DNA from: Chersky-806 sp038252255
GTDB taxonomy: Bacteria; Actinomycetota; Acidimicrobiia; IMCC26256; JAENVU01
DNA length: 64,000 nucleotides
NCBI GenBank assembly: GCA_038252255.1
Contig: JBBSAM010000013.1
Location: 1 to 64,000 of the forward strand
Direction of reading: 5' to 3'
Made by a program: the position numbers and the translations under genes. Positions 1 to 7,887 of the stretch are shown piece after piece. Every line of letters starts with the position of its first letter. Position 1 is the first letter of the stretch. Below the pieces are notes generated by a model. That model did no database searches. It was not told where the DNA came from and saw only the letters and a list, made by a program, of their open reading frames with translations.

Positions 1-8
1 CCACAAAG

Positions 9-650
9 TCACACTCGAACCCGTCGCCGCCTGACAAACCGACGATCACCGACCATCGGAGCTCCGCCCCGAACGGGGGCTGCCGCCCCCACACCCCCGC
101 GCGTCCCAGCACCCACGCGGCGCAGTGATTCACACCTCAGATAGACGAGCAACCCCTCGGCTATCCACGCGGAACGCACCTCCGGCCGGTAGCCCGCGGC
201 GGCGAGTGCTGTAGGCCAGTCCTCACTCAGATCGCACGGGACCACCGAGCGCGCTCCGTTCGGCCGCGCGCCGGTCGCGTCGACGACACGTTGCTTGAAC
301 TCCAGCACGCCCGGGAGATCCAGCTCGAAGAACCGCACCCCCGCCGGGAGGTCCAGCCGGAAGGCTCGGGCGTCGAGGCCGGCACCCAGCAACACGACCT
401 GGCGGCAGCCCTCGGCACACGCGTCCGCCAGGAAGTCGTCCAAGAACCGGGTGCGGATGACGACCCAGATCTGGATGGCGTTCCAGTACTGCGGGGCCCT
501 CCCGTCGGCGGCGGCGGCTTGCCTTCGCTCGGCGAGCGGGCGACCGCTCGCGGCAACGAACTTGGCCGCGAGCCGATCGTCGAACAACCGGTCCACCCGG
601 GCGCTCTCCAACGCCCGAATCGCCGCGACGCCCACCGCGGTCTGGCTCAC
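9..650 (-). CDS. SAM-dependent methyltransferase (TIGR00027-like), C-terminally truncated
   Basis: The protein matches the TIGR00027 / leucine carboxyl methyltransferase-like family: an N-terminal QTAVGVAAIRALE block, the SAM-binding motif VVLLGAGLDARAFRL, an acidic FFELDLP strand and the WIAEGLLVYL block. I start it at GTG 648-650 because GGAGG lies 11 nt upstream and the family block begins right after it. The family normally has about 260-300 residues. Here recognisable sequence stops after LLVYL, and about 35 low-complexity residues encoded by a GC-rich palindromic tract follow to a stop at 9. Roughly the last 80-100 residues are missing, so the product is probably non-functional. It is the last gene of a minus-strand operon behind the diiron gene, whose stop lies 22 nt upstream of this start. 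Confidence 0.7.
   Translation of the reverse strand: MSQTAVGVAAIRALESARVDRLFDDRLAAKFVAASGRPLAERRQAAAADGRAPQYWNAIQIWVVIRTRFLDDFLADACAEGCRQVVLLGAGLDARAFRLDLPAGVRFFELDLPGVLEFKQRVVDATGARPNGARSVVPCDLSEDWPTALAAAGYRPEVRSAWIAEGLLVYLRCESLRRVGAGTRGGVGAAAPVRGGAPMVGDRRFVRRRRVRV
66..90. repeat. GC-rich nested palindromes replacing the methyltransferase 3' end
   Basis: GGGGGC (75-80) and GCCCCC (85-90) form a perfect stem around TGCC. GCCCC (66-70) can pair instead with the same G run across GAAC. The tract lies exactly where methyltransferase homology ends, which suggests an inserted palindromic element or a recombination scar. No transposase or inverted terminal repeat is visible before the window edge. 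Confidence 0.35.
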
Positions 651-672
651 CGCCGGCAGGTCCTCCGCGCGC

Positions 673-1731
673 TCAGGCGTCGGCGGCAACTGTCTTGACG
701 TGGTCCAGCCGGACGTCGAGCTCGTTGGCAGCCTGCTCGTCGTTGGCCATCTCGGCATCGAGATCGGCCTCCGCGAACTGCATGACCCCCATGTCCGTGA
801 ACGCCTCTCGGATACGGGGACCCCAGAGACCGATGTCCTTCAGGATCGGCACGATGCGCATGAAGAGATAGCCACGAAACTCCTTCATGAGCTCGCTGTG
901 CTCGACGTAGTCGGCCGCCTCCTGCGGTAGCCCGATCCTCGCCCACACCTCTTCGCCGAGAAAGCGGTCGCGCATCAGGTAGCAGGCTTCGACGCAGAAC
1001 TCCTCGCGTTCGTCACGCTCGGCTTCGGTCAGCTGCGGGTAGTAGTCGCGCAGCGCCAAGCGACCGAACATGACGTGGCGCGCTTCGTCCTGCATCACGT
1101 ACGCGTTGAGCGCTCTGCCCAACGGCTCCTTCGCCATGTTGCGGATCAGCCCGAACGCGGCGAGCGCGAGTCCTTCGATGATGACCTGCATGCCGAGGTA
1201 GGTCATGTCCCAACGGGCATCGGCAACGACGTCGTTGAGCAGGCTCCCGAGGTGAGGGTTGAGCGGGTAGACGAGCTGCAGCTTGTCGTGCAGGTAGCGG
1301 CTGTACACCTCCACGTGGCGGGCTTCGTCGATCACCTGCGTGGCGGCATAGAACTTGCTGTCGATGTCCGGGACCGTCTGCACGATCTTCGCGGTGCAGA
1401 TCAGCGCGCCCTGCTCACCGTGCATGAACTGGCTGAACCGCCAGGACTCCCAGTGGCGCCGCGCCTCCCCACGCTCCCGGTCGTTCATCTTCTCCCACCA
1501 TGGCGACCCGAACAGCGGGTGAACCTCGTCCGGCATCCCGAGCGGGTTGTCCGGATCGACGTCGAGCGACCAGTCGAGCCGATCCGCACCGATCCACTGC
1601 CGCCGGGTGCCCTTGTCGTAGAGGCGGAGCAGCTGCTCGCGGCCGTCCGTGTAGTCGAAGTCGAAGACCGTGGTGCTCGGACTCTCGACGTCCAGGTGGT
1701 CGGCGTCGGCGTCGAACGCGAACGGGGTCAT
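673..1731 (-). CDS. Ferritin-like diiron-carboxylate protein
   Basis: This 352-residue, mostly helical protein has the full ligand set of a ferritin-like diiron four-helix bundle: Glu106 (HGEQGAL), Glu136-x-x-His139 (DEARHVEVYSRY), Glu186 (IIEGLAL) and Glu216-x-x-His219 (DEARHVMFGR). Such proteins activate O2 (N-oxygenases of the AurF type, R2-like oxidases, acyl desaturases). The substrate cannot be read from sequence. The ATG at 1731 is chosen because GGAGGTGTGCGC directly precedes it; an upstream extension has no ribosome site. It sits between an HTH gene (46 nt upstream) and a methyltransferase (downstream), all on the minus strand, which suggests one operon modifying a small molecule or lipid. 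Confidence 0.8.
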   Translation of the reverse strand: MTPFAFDADADHLDVESPSTTVFDFDYTDGREQLLRLYDKGTRRQWIGADRLDWSLDVDPDNPLGMPDEVHPLFGSPWWEKMNDRERGEARRHWESWRFSQFMHGEQGALICTAKIVQTVPDIDSKFYAATQVIDEARHVEVYSRYLHDKLQLVYPLNPHLGSLLNDVVADARWDMTYLGMQVIIEGLALAAFGLIRNMAKEPLGRALNAYVMQDEARHVMFGRLALRDYYPQLTEAERDEREEFCVEACYLMRDRFLGEEVWARIGLPQEAADYVEHSELMKEFRGYLFMRIVPILKDIGLWGPRIREAFTDMGVMQFAEADLDAEMANDEQAANELDVRLDHVKTVAADA

Positions 1732-1777
1732 GCGCACACCTCCCTGCTTGCCGGCGGGCCGGCTCGCTGCTTCGTGA

Positions 1778-2221
1778 TCATTCCACCGAACGGCGGGTGG
1801 TGGAAGCGGCAAGTGAGCGGGAGACGAGCTGGCGTGAGAGACCCCAGGCGCGGGCGATCTCCGCGATCGGGGTGCCCTCGGCGGATTGGAGGCGCCAGAG
1901 TGAAAGACGCGCGCCGCTACGCGCTCGCTCGAGCTCGTTCATCCGGTCCGAGACGGAGGTTCGGATCGTCGCGATGTCGATGAGGAACGGCATCTCCGAG
2001 GCGAGTCCGCCTTGGTCGAGGTGGCGTCGGTACAGCTCCAATGAGGCGTGGTACACCCGCAGGTCGGCCTCGAGCCTGGTGGCGGCTTCGATGATGCCGT
2101 CGACTCCCTCGAGTGATTCATCGCGGAGCGCCGCCCGCGAGATGTCGGTCGCAGCTGATCTCTCTCTCACGAGTCGCCCGTTACGCGGAAGATCGGAATC
2201 GGATGCGGTCGATGGTGGCAT
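1778..2221 (-). CDS. HTH-containing hypothetical protein, possible operon regulator
   Basis: The 147-residue protein has a charged N-terminal half and a helical centre (RLEADLRVYHASLELYRRHL). It ends in a helix-turn-helix-like segment, GTPIAEIARAWGLSRQLVS, with the A-x-x-x-G-x-S pattern of DNA-binding recognition helices. It is the first gene of the minus-strand operon leading into the diiron protein and methyltransferase, so a regulatory role is likely but inferred. No clear Shine-Dalgarno sequence lies at the usual distance from ATG 2221, so the start is uncertain. Confidence 0.6.
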   Translation of the reverse strand: MPPSTASDSDLPRNGRLVRERSAATDISRAALRDESLEGVDGIIEAATRLEADLRVYHASLELYRRHLDQGGLASEMPFLIDIATIRTSVSDRMNELERARSGARLSLWRLQSAEGTPIAEIARAWGLSRQLVSRSLAASTTRRSVE

Positions 2222-2394
2222 CGGCGACCGCCCCGGGGTTCCTCCCCGACACCTGCTGCTCGATCGACATGGTCCCCCTCGCGTGGGCGGTCGGGTCCTC
2301 TTCAGCGAGCGTTCGACCGTACACCTCGTGAACCGGTGCAGCGCCCCGCGGGACCGCCGCCGTCGGACTCGTCGCGATCGACGGCGTACTCTCC

Positions 2395-3513
2395 GTGGTC
2401 GTGGATCTCACCGTCGCCGCGACACCGGGATACTTCGCCTCGATGGGCGCCGAGGCCGCCTACCTGCGGCGGCGAGCGCAGCGGCTCGGGCCGTCCGCCG
2501 CGGACTACACGCGTGAGGACACGCTCGCCAGCCTCTCGATGGGCGTGCTCAGCCTGCTGGCGCCGATGGTGATGCCCAAGCTGCTCAAGCCGTTCGTGCC
2601 CGGCCGGGGCAAGCTCGGCAAGGCGCTGCTCGCCACCGCGGTCGGCAGTGTGGCGGTCACGACGGTCGCCGACGCGGTCGCGCGGCGGGCGGAGCGATCC
2701 GGGGATCTGCCGCCGACCGGTCGGCGCGATCGCCGGCGGACGGCGAGGTTGGCGCGTCAGGTCGCGAGCGCCGGTGGGGTGGCCGCGATCGTCACCGGCG
2801 GAGTAGCGGTCACGACCGCGCTGCAGACGTTCGTGACCCCGACGCGCATGTGGCGCCGGCGCTGGGGGCGCGACCTCGGCACCGGTCCGCTCGCGCTCGT
2901 CGGCGCGACGTTCGCTTGGGACTTCATCTACTACTGGAATCACCGGTTCATGCACGAGAGCCGGTACATGTGGGCGATCCACGTGGTGCACCACTCGAGC
3001 CAGCGCTACAACCTCTCGACCGCATTGCGGCAACCGGTGGCCGACGCGTTCGGTACGTTCCTCCCCTACAGCGTGTTGTGCCTGCTCGGCTTCCGGCCCG
3101 AGGTGATCGCGTCCGCGCGCGGCATCAACCTGCTCTACCAGTACTGGATCCATACCGACACGATCCGCCGGCTCGGTGCGGCCGAAGACGTGCTGAACAC
3201 CCCGTCGCATCACCGCGTGCACCACGGCATGAACCAGCAGTACCTGGACCGCAACCACGGCAGCATCCTGATCGTCTGGGACAAGATGTTCGGGACCTTC
3301 GAGCCCGAGCGCGACCCTGTCGTGTACGGGCTGACGAAGAACATCGGGACCTACAACCCGGCTCGCATCGCGACCCACGAGCATGCCGACATGTTGCGCG
3401 ACGTCGCCCGTTCGACCACGTGGCGCGACCGTCTCTCGTTCGTCGTGCGTAGCCCGGGCTGGGCCTACGACCGCCACAAGGAACGCGACCTCTCGCCCGC
3501 GGGGGTCGGTTAG
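2395..3513 (+). CDS. Sterol desaturase / fatty acid hydroxylase family membrane protein
   Basis: The C-terminal half carries the histidine clusters of the membrane diiron fatty acid hydroxylase superfamily: HRFMH, HVVHHSS and the later HHRVHHG, followed by the typical LIVWDKMFGTFEPE segment. These enzymes use O2 to hydroxylate or desaturate membrane lipids. Hydrophobic stretches around residues 45-60, 130-150 and 165-180 fit membrane embedding. The start is ambiguous: GTG at 2395 or 2401, or ATG at 2442; an in-frame stop at 2329 limits extension. It is transcribed divergently from the diiron operon and its stop overlaps the convergent LigD-type gene. Confidence 0.85.
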   Translation: MVVDLTVAATPGYFASMGAEAAYLRRRAQRLGPSAADYTREDTLASLSMGVLSLLAPMVMPKLLKPFVPGRGKLGKALLATAVGSVAVTTVADAVARRAERSGDLPPTGRRDRRRTARLARQVASAGGVAAIVTGGVAVTTALQTFVTPTRMWRRRWGRDLGTGPLALVGATFAWDFIYYWNHRFMHESRYMWAIHVVHHSSQRYNLSTALRQPVADAFGTFLPYSVLCLLGFRPEVIASARGINLLYQYWIHTDTIRRLGAAEDVLNTPSHHRVHHGMNQQYLDRNHGSILIVWDKMFGTFEPERDPVVYGLTKNIGTYNPARIATHEHADMLRDVARSTTWRDRLSFVVRSPGWAYDRHKERDLSPAGVG

Positions 3514-4532
3514 CCGGGCCCGGGCGCCTTCTTCGCCCGGCTCGGTGCCACGCGGGGAGGTTCGCCGGGCATCTTCGGGTACACCGGTGGCCAGGGTGCG
3601 TCCTGCAGTCCGGACGCGAGGTCGCGCTCGGACATCTCGAGCAGTGGATCGAGCGATTGCCGGCGGCTGTCGATCTGCTCCCACGGATCACCGTGCCGCG
3701 CGACGTGATCCGGCACGGTCCGAATCGTGAGGGCTTCCGGGTCGATGTCGTCGAGCTGGTCCCAGGAGAAGGGAGTCGACACCTGGCCGTCGGGGCGGGC
3801 GCGCACCGACCACGCGCCGAACACCGTCTTGTGCGGAGCGTTCTGGTTGAAGTCGATGAATACCCGTTCGCCGCGTTCCTCTTTCCACCACGCGTCGGTG
3901 ATCGCGTCGGGCCGCCGCCGGGCGAGCTCACGGGCCACGGCCACCGCCGCCGCCCGCACCTCGATGGGAGACCACCGACGCTCCAACCGGACGTAGACGT
4001 GGATCCCGCGGTTGCCCGTGGTCTTCGGCCAGCTCTCGATGCCGAGCTCGTCGAAGAGCCGGCGAACCTCGTGGGCCGCGACCCGCGCGTCGTCGAACGT
4101 CACTCCCGGCTGGGGATCGAGATCGATGCGCAGCTCGTCGGCGTGCTCGGGATCGTCGGCGGTGTTCGGCCACACGTGGAACCCGAGGCAGCCGAGGTTG
4201 ACGGCCCACGCGACGTGGGCAATGTCGGCGGCCACCAACGCCCGTGAGGTCGTGCCGTTCGGCGTGCTCACGATCGTGGTCTCGAGCCAGTCCGGCGCGT
4301 TGTCGGGTACCCGCTTCTGGAAGAAGGACGACTTGCCGACCCCGCCGGGAAACCGTTGCATCAGCACGGGCCGGCGACCCATGGCCCGCATCAACGGGTC
4401 CTCGACGGCCGCGTAGTAGCGGACGACGTCGAGCTTCGTCGTTCCGTGCTCGGGGAACATCACCTTGTCCGGGCTCGTCACGGAGACGGCTCGCCCCGCG
4501 AGCTCGACATCGACGTGTTCCGCGGGCGCCAC
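3510..4532 (-). CDS. Stand-alone LigD-type DNA polymerase/primase (AEP family)
   Basis: This 340-residue protein matches the polymerase domain of bacterial NHEJ ligase D, an archaeo-eukaryotic primase fold. Visible motifs are LVSPDKVMFP-like N-terminal sequence (TSPDKVMFPE), the metal-binding Asp pair in ELRIDLDPQP, the nucleotide-binding TTGNRGIHVYVRL, and the third Asp in VFIDFNQNAPHKT. No ligase or nuclease domain is fused and no ku gene is in the window, so it is either a split NHEJ component or an independent gap-filling polymerase. Start GTG 4532 is inferred from homology; the frame stays open further upstream but there overlaps the opposite-strand gene at 4602. Confidence 0.88.
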   Translation of the reverse strand: MAPAEHVDVELAGRAVSVTSPDKVMFPEHGTTKLDVVRYYAAVEDPLMRAMGRRPVLMQRFPGGVGKSSFFQKRVPDNAPDWLETTIVSTPNGTTSRALVAADIAHVAWAVNLGCLGFHVWPNTADDPEHADELRIDLDPQPGVTFDDARVAAHEVRRLFDELGIESWPKTTGNRGIHVYVRLERRWSPIEVRAAAVAVARELARRRPDAITDAWWKEERGERVFIDFNQNAPHKTVFGAWSVRARPDGQVSTPFSWDQLDDIDPEALTIRTVPDHVARHGDPWEQIDSRRQSLDPLLEMSERDLASGLQDAPWPPVYPKMPGEPPRVAPSRAKKAPGPG

Positions 4533-4601
4533 CGTGAAACCGTAACCCCCGCCCCGCCCGCGACGGAGCGCTCGGGCGGGCAGATCGCGTAGCGTGGCTC
4601 C

Positions 4602-5147
4602 GTGGCCGAGGCGCGGAGTGTCATTCGGTTGAACCTCACCCGCGCGATCGACATGTTCGAAGCCGCGAGGCCCGATCTCGACCGCGGCTTCGGTGGCGCC
4701 GACCCAGGCGTGGAGCGATGCGTCGCCGAGCTGACAGGTGGCGCGGTACGATCGCCCGTGCATCTCGAGATCGTCTTGCCGGCGGCCGAGATCATCCCCG
4801 GCATCGAGGCTCGACTGATGAGCACGTTGCAGCACTATTGCGACGCTCATCGCCGCCGCAACAACCTCGCTCGGCGCACAATTCAGTGGAGTGGTGTTCG
4901 CGCCCTTCGCATCGGCGCGCCGGTTTCGCTGCTCGGGCTTGCCATCGTCGGCGTCGCGTCGGCGATCGGGGCCCACGACCCGCTCCATGATGTGGTGGAC
5001 ATCGTCGGTTGGGTCTTTGCCTGGCTCGGTCTCTGGTACCCGTTCGACAAGGTGCTCTTCTATCCACTCGACCTCGTACGCGACAACCACGCGCTCACTG
5101 CGTTGCACGACGCGACGCTGACGGTCTCTGCTGCGGTCCACCGGTGA
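4602..5147 (+). CDS. Hypothetical protein with C-terminal membrane segments
   Basis: A 181-residue protein of unknown function. The N-terminal half is soluble and mixed; two hydrophobic segments follow (around residues 106-124, VSLLGLAIVGVASAIGA, and 133-150, VVDIVGWVFAWLGLWYPF), with a basic segment (HRRRNNLARR) before the first. It is divergent from the LigD-type gene with about 70 nt between starts, and is followed by the luciferase-like gene after 68 nt. The coding pattern supports a real gene, but I do not recognise the family. Confidence 0.6.
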   Translation: MAEARSVIRLNLTRAIDMFEAARPDLDRGFGGADPGVERCVAELTGGAVRSPVHLEIVLPAAEIIPGIEARLMSTLQHYCDAHRRRNNLARRTIQWSGVRALRIGAPVSLLGLAIVGVASAIGAHDPLHDVVDIVGWVFAWLGLWYPFDKVLFYPLDLVRDNHALTALHDATLTVSAAVHR

Positions 5148-5215
5148 GGGCCGACGCGACGGGTGCGAGGACCGGTTCGGGAAGATGATCGATGCTCGCG
5201 TGGTTGCAGCGTTAA

Positions 5216-6259
5216 ATGACTGACGACGCGCCGCCACGTCGACCTCCACTCTCGGTGCTCGAGCTGGCTCCGGTCGGCGATGGCTCGACACCGGCGATCG
5301 CGCTGGCCGGCTCGGTCGATCTCGCCCGCCTTGCCGAGCGTCTCGGCTACCGGCGTTTGTGGGTCGCCGAGCACCACAACATGCCGGGCATCGCGAGCTC
5401 CTCTCCCCCGGTGCTGATCTCCCACCTGGCCGCGTCGACCGAGACGATCCGGGTCGGAGCCGGCGGCGTGATGCTTCCCAACCACGCCGCGCTCGTGGTC
5501 GCCGAGCAGTTCGGCATGCTCGAGGCCTTGCATCCCGGACGCATCGACCTCGGCATCGGGCGGGCGCCGGGCACCGATCCCGTCACCGCCGCGGCGTTGC
5601 GCCGCAACCCGGAGTCACTGGCCGCGGATGAGTTTCCCGAGCAGCTGCGCGACCTGTTCCTGTTCTTCGACGGGACGCACCCGCAGATCACGGCGGTACC
5701 GGGTCGTGGGTACCGGCCGGCGGTGTGGATGCTCGGCTCGAGTGACTTCAGCGCCCAGGTGGCCGGAGCGCTCGGTCTCCCGTTCTCATTCGCGCACCAC
5801 TTCGCGTCGCACAACACCGTCGCCGCGCTCGAGATCTACCGCCGGTCCTTCCGGCCGTCGCCCGAGCTGGAGCGGCCGTACGCCATGATCGGCGTCCCCG
5901 TCATCTGCGCCGAGACCGCGGAGCAGGCCCGCTGGCTCTCCGGCCCGAGTGCGCTGGCCTTCGTCCGGTTGCGCCAGGGGCGGCCGACGCAGCTGCCGAC
6001 ACCCGAGGAGGCCGCCGAACGCGTGTTCACGCCCATGGAGAAGGAGATCATCCGCGGCTGGACGGCGCCGCTCATCTGCGGAACGCCCGCCCACGTCCGC
6101 ACGGAGCTCGAGGCGCTCGCGCACCGAACCGGCGCGGACGAGCTGATGATCACCACGATGGTTCACGGCCCCGCGGACCGGCTCCGTTCCTATGAGCTCG
6201 TCGCCGAGGCGTGGGACCTCACTCCGCTCCCGCCCGGAGTGCCCGAAGCCTCCGTGTGA
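5216..6259 (+). CDS. LLM-class flavin-dependent oxidoreductase (MsnO8-like)
   Basis: A bacterial-luciferase-like TIM-barrel flavoprotein. Family sequence is clear: SVLELAPVGDGSTPAIAL, YRRLWVAEHHNMPGIASSS, VGAGGVMLPNHAALVVAEQF and the GRIDLGIGRAPGTDP block, which is characteristic of the MsnO8/YhbW group. Length (347 residues) is normal. Such enzymes use reduced FMN (rarely F420) with O2 to oxidise small organic molecules; the substrate is not predictable here. The TIGR-type C-terminus is complete and the gene ends 16 nt before the convergent SRPBCC gene. Confidence 0.9.
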   Translation: MTDDAPPRRPPLSVLELAPVGDGSTPAIALAGSVDLARLAERLGYRRLWVAEHHNMPGIASSSPPVLISHLAASTETIRVGAGGVMLPNHAALVVAEQFGMLEALHPGRIDLGIGRAPGTDPVTAAALRRNPESLAADEFPEQLRDLFLFFDGTHPQITAVPGRGYRPAVWMLGSSDFSAQVAGALGLPFSFAHHFASHNTVAALEIYRRSFRPSPELERPYAMIGVPVICAETAEQARWLSGPSALAFVRLRQGRPTQLPTPEEAAERVFTPMEKEIIRGWTAPLICGTPAHVRTELEALAHRTGADELMITTMVHGPADRLRSYELVAEAWDLTPLPPGVPEASV

Positions 6260-6275
6260 TCCGCGCGGTCGACGG

Positions 6276-6737
6276 CTACGCCTCGCGCGTCCCGCCGGCT
6301 GCCTCCGCAGCCTTGATGTACTCGGGGATCAATACACCCCAGCCGCTCGTGTTCGCCTCCCGCCACGCGAGCCCTTCGGTGCCGAGCCGTTCCCATCCGC
6401 CGTGCACGATCTCCAGCCGGGTCCGACCGTCGCCAAGGTCCACGAAGGTGAGCTCGACGTCCGTCGCGTCGCTGCGCTCGCGCGCGATGTGCCAGGCGTA
6501 GGCGAGCTTCGACGGCGGGCTCCACAGCGTGATCTCGCCCCAGTCGATCTCGGTGCCGTCGGACGTCCGCTCGTAGATGCGCCCACCGAGACGAGGTTCG
6601 AGCACGACCCGGGTGTCGGGATCGCCCGATGCCGAGTGGCCCTTGGGCCACCAGGTGGAGAGACGCGTCGTCCAGACCGTGAAGGCGTGATCGCGCGGGC
6701 AGTCGATCTCGTAGCTCAGCCGCAGCGGCTCGATCAC
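6276..6737 (-). CDS. SRPBCC / AHSA1-like protein
   Basis: This 153-residue protein has the AHSA1-type START-fold pattern: IDCPRDHAFTVWTTRLSTWWP at the N-terminus, GGRIYERTSDGTEIDWGEI, and the C-terminal GWERLG...EYIKAA helix. The fold binds hydrophobic ligands; the function is unknown. The GTG start at 6737 overlaps the ArsR stop (GTGA), so translation is coupled. ArsR plus SRPBCC pairs are common in actinobacteria, where the regulator may sense a compound bound by the partner (inference). Confidence 0.85.
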   Translation of the reverse strand: MIEPLRLSYEIDCPRDHAFTVWTTRLSTWWPKGHSASGDPDTRVVLEPRLGGRIYERTSDGTEIDWGEITLWSPPSKLAYAWHIARERSDATDVELTFVDLGDGRTRLEIVHGGWERLGTEGLAWREANTSGWGVLIPEYIKAAEAAGGTREA

Positions 6738-7090
6738 CGGCGCCTCGATCGTTTCGCGGTGCGCGCGGTGGCGCTCGGCGTCGTGTTCTCGGCGGTCAGG
6801 CGGAAGCGCTTGACGGCATCGCCCCACACGTCGGCGAGGTAGGCCTGCACGGCTTCGATGCCCTGGTCCTGGAGCCGGTAGATCCGGCGCGTCCCTTCCG
6901 GCTCTTCGATGACGAGACCCGCTTCCTTCAGGAGCCGGAGATGCCGCGACACGGCCGGGCGGCTGATCGGGAGTGCGTCCGCGAGCTGCTGCACCGATCG
7001 GCCTTCTGCGCTGAGCAGCTCGACGATCGCTCGCCGATTCGGGTCACCCAGTGCCTCGAAGGGATCGCCGGCCGGCGCGCTCGCGCTCAT
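6734..7090 (-). CDS. ArsR-family transcriptional regulator
   Basis: A 118-residue winged-helix regulator: PFEALGDPNRRAIVELLS, the recognition helix ISRPAVSRHLRLLKEAGL and the beta-wing VIEEPEGTRRIYRL. No CxC metal site is visible in the recognition helix, so it is unlikely to be a metal sensor of the classical ArsR type. ATG 7088-7090 overlaps the upstream stop by 4 nt (ATGA) and its own stop overlaps the SRPBCC start. It probably binds the palindrome at 7838-7853 in front of the operon (inference). Confidence 0.9.
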   Translation of the reverse strand: MSASAPAGDPFEALGDPNRRAIVELLSAEGRSVQQLADALPISRPAVSRHLRLLKEAGLVIEEPEGTRRIYRLQDQGIEAVQAYLADVWGDAVKRFRLTAENTTPSATARTAKRSRRR

Positions 7091-7497
7091 GTCGCGCGCA
7101 TGCGGTTGTTGCGGGCGTTGTGCTCGACCTCCGCCAGTCCGAGCTGCTCCATCACCGGGGGAACGTAGTTGCCGAAGCGCCCGCGCAGGCCCTTCTTCAG
7201 CCCGTACCAACCGCCGATGGGGTTGTCGTCGGCGCGGGCCCACGCTTCGACGGTGCCCGCGGCTGCGGGCTTCTGCTCGTCGGCGTTGCCCAAGGGAACC
7301 CAGTCGCCGCGTTCGACGAGCATTGCACGGAGGTCGTCGAGGCAGCGGAGGTCGTAGCGCAGCTGCGTCTTCCCCACTTGCACCACGAGTGCCGGTGGAT
7401 CGAGCGTCTCGTCCCGGTAGGCGGTGAACTCCGAGCCGCCGCTCGGGGTCTTCAGGACCCAAGGCCGGCCGCTGGTCCCGTCTGCCTTCGTGGCCAT
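7087..7497 (-). CDS. Conserved hypothetical protein (DUF6855-like)
   Basis: A 136-residue soluble protein beginning MATKADGTSGRPWVLKTPSG and ending with VEHNARNNRMRAT. I recall this sequence type as the DUF6855 family of actinobacteria, often encoded beside ArsR regulators; that name is from memory. It contains QVGKTQLRYDLRCL and GGWYGLKKGLRGRFGNY blocks without catalytic motifs I recognise. It lies 3 nt after the monooxygenase-like gene and overlaps arsR by 4 nt, so all four genes are one operon. Confidence 0.75.
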   Translation of the reverse strand: MATKADGTSGRPWVLKTPSGGSEFTAYRDETLDPPALVVQVGKTQLRYDLRCLDDLRAMLVERGDWVPLGNADEQKPAAAGTVEAWARADDNPIGGWYGLKKGLRGRFGNYVPPVMEQLGLAEVEHNARNNRMRAT

Positions 7498-7500
7498 GCG

Positions 7501-7824
7501 TCAGGCCTCCGGGTGGTCGGCAGTCGGGAAGCCGTAGGAGCCGACGACCTCCGCTGCCATGACGTCGGGGCCCTCTACCAGGCGGTCGGCGATCTGCTGC
7601 TGGAAGGCTCCGAACGCCGGCATGCTCGTCAACGGGTTCGTGCCGTCGGCGGTATCGACGGAAGCGACGTGCACGAAGCTCACCCCGTCGGCCAGGCGGA
7701 GAGTCATGTAGCGCAGCCCGTCCGGCTGTTCACCGGCCAGCTCGGCGAAGACCTTCTCGACGAACGCCTGGTTCTCGTCGGCCCGGTCCGGCTCGGTCCG
7801 GTAGCGCACCACGGTCATGCTCAT
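7501..7824 (-). CDS. Dimeric alpha-beta barrel protein (antibiotic-monooxygenase-like)
   Basis: A 107-residue protein with ferredoxin-like ABM-type sequence: MTVVRYRTEPDRADENQAFV, DGLRYMTLRLADGVSFVHV and a closing VVGSYGF strand. These small proteins act as cofactor-free monooxygenases or ligand-binding dimers. First gene of the ArsR operon; AGGAGG sits 7 nt before the ATG and the operator palindrome lies just upstream. Confidence 0.8.
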   Translation of the reverse strand: MSMTVVRYRTEPDRADENQAFVEKVFAELAGEQPDGLRYMTLRLADGVSFVHVASVDTADGTNPLTSMPAFGAFQQQIADRLVEGPDVMAAEVVGSYGFPTADHPEA

Positions 7825-7837
7825 GAAGCCCTCCTTG

Positions 7838-7853
7838 GTAACGAACCCGTTAC
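7838..7853 (-). promoter_or_regulatory. Palindromic operator upstream of the ArsR operon
   Basis: GTAACG-AACC-CGTTAC is a perfect 6-bp-arm inverted repeat 13 nt upstream of the first start codon of the operon, with a further GGTAAC half-site directly beside it (7854-7859). Its place and size fit an ArsR dimer site that represses its own operon. Binding is inferred. Confidence 0.6.
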
Positions 7854-7887
7854 GGTAACAGTTCGGCTACCGGAGGGCGAGCTCCGG

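Noticed and set aside
2181..2411. A 76-codon minus-strand frame upstream of the HTH gene
   Set aside because: It has partly protein-like sequence but no start signal, overlaps the HTH gene 5' end in another frame and matches no family.
3125..3931. Minus-strand frame across the sterol-desaturase 3' end and LigD-type gene
   Set aside because: Ser/Arg/Pro-rich composition typical of a shifted frame, and it overlaps two genes with intact catalytic motifs.
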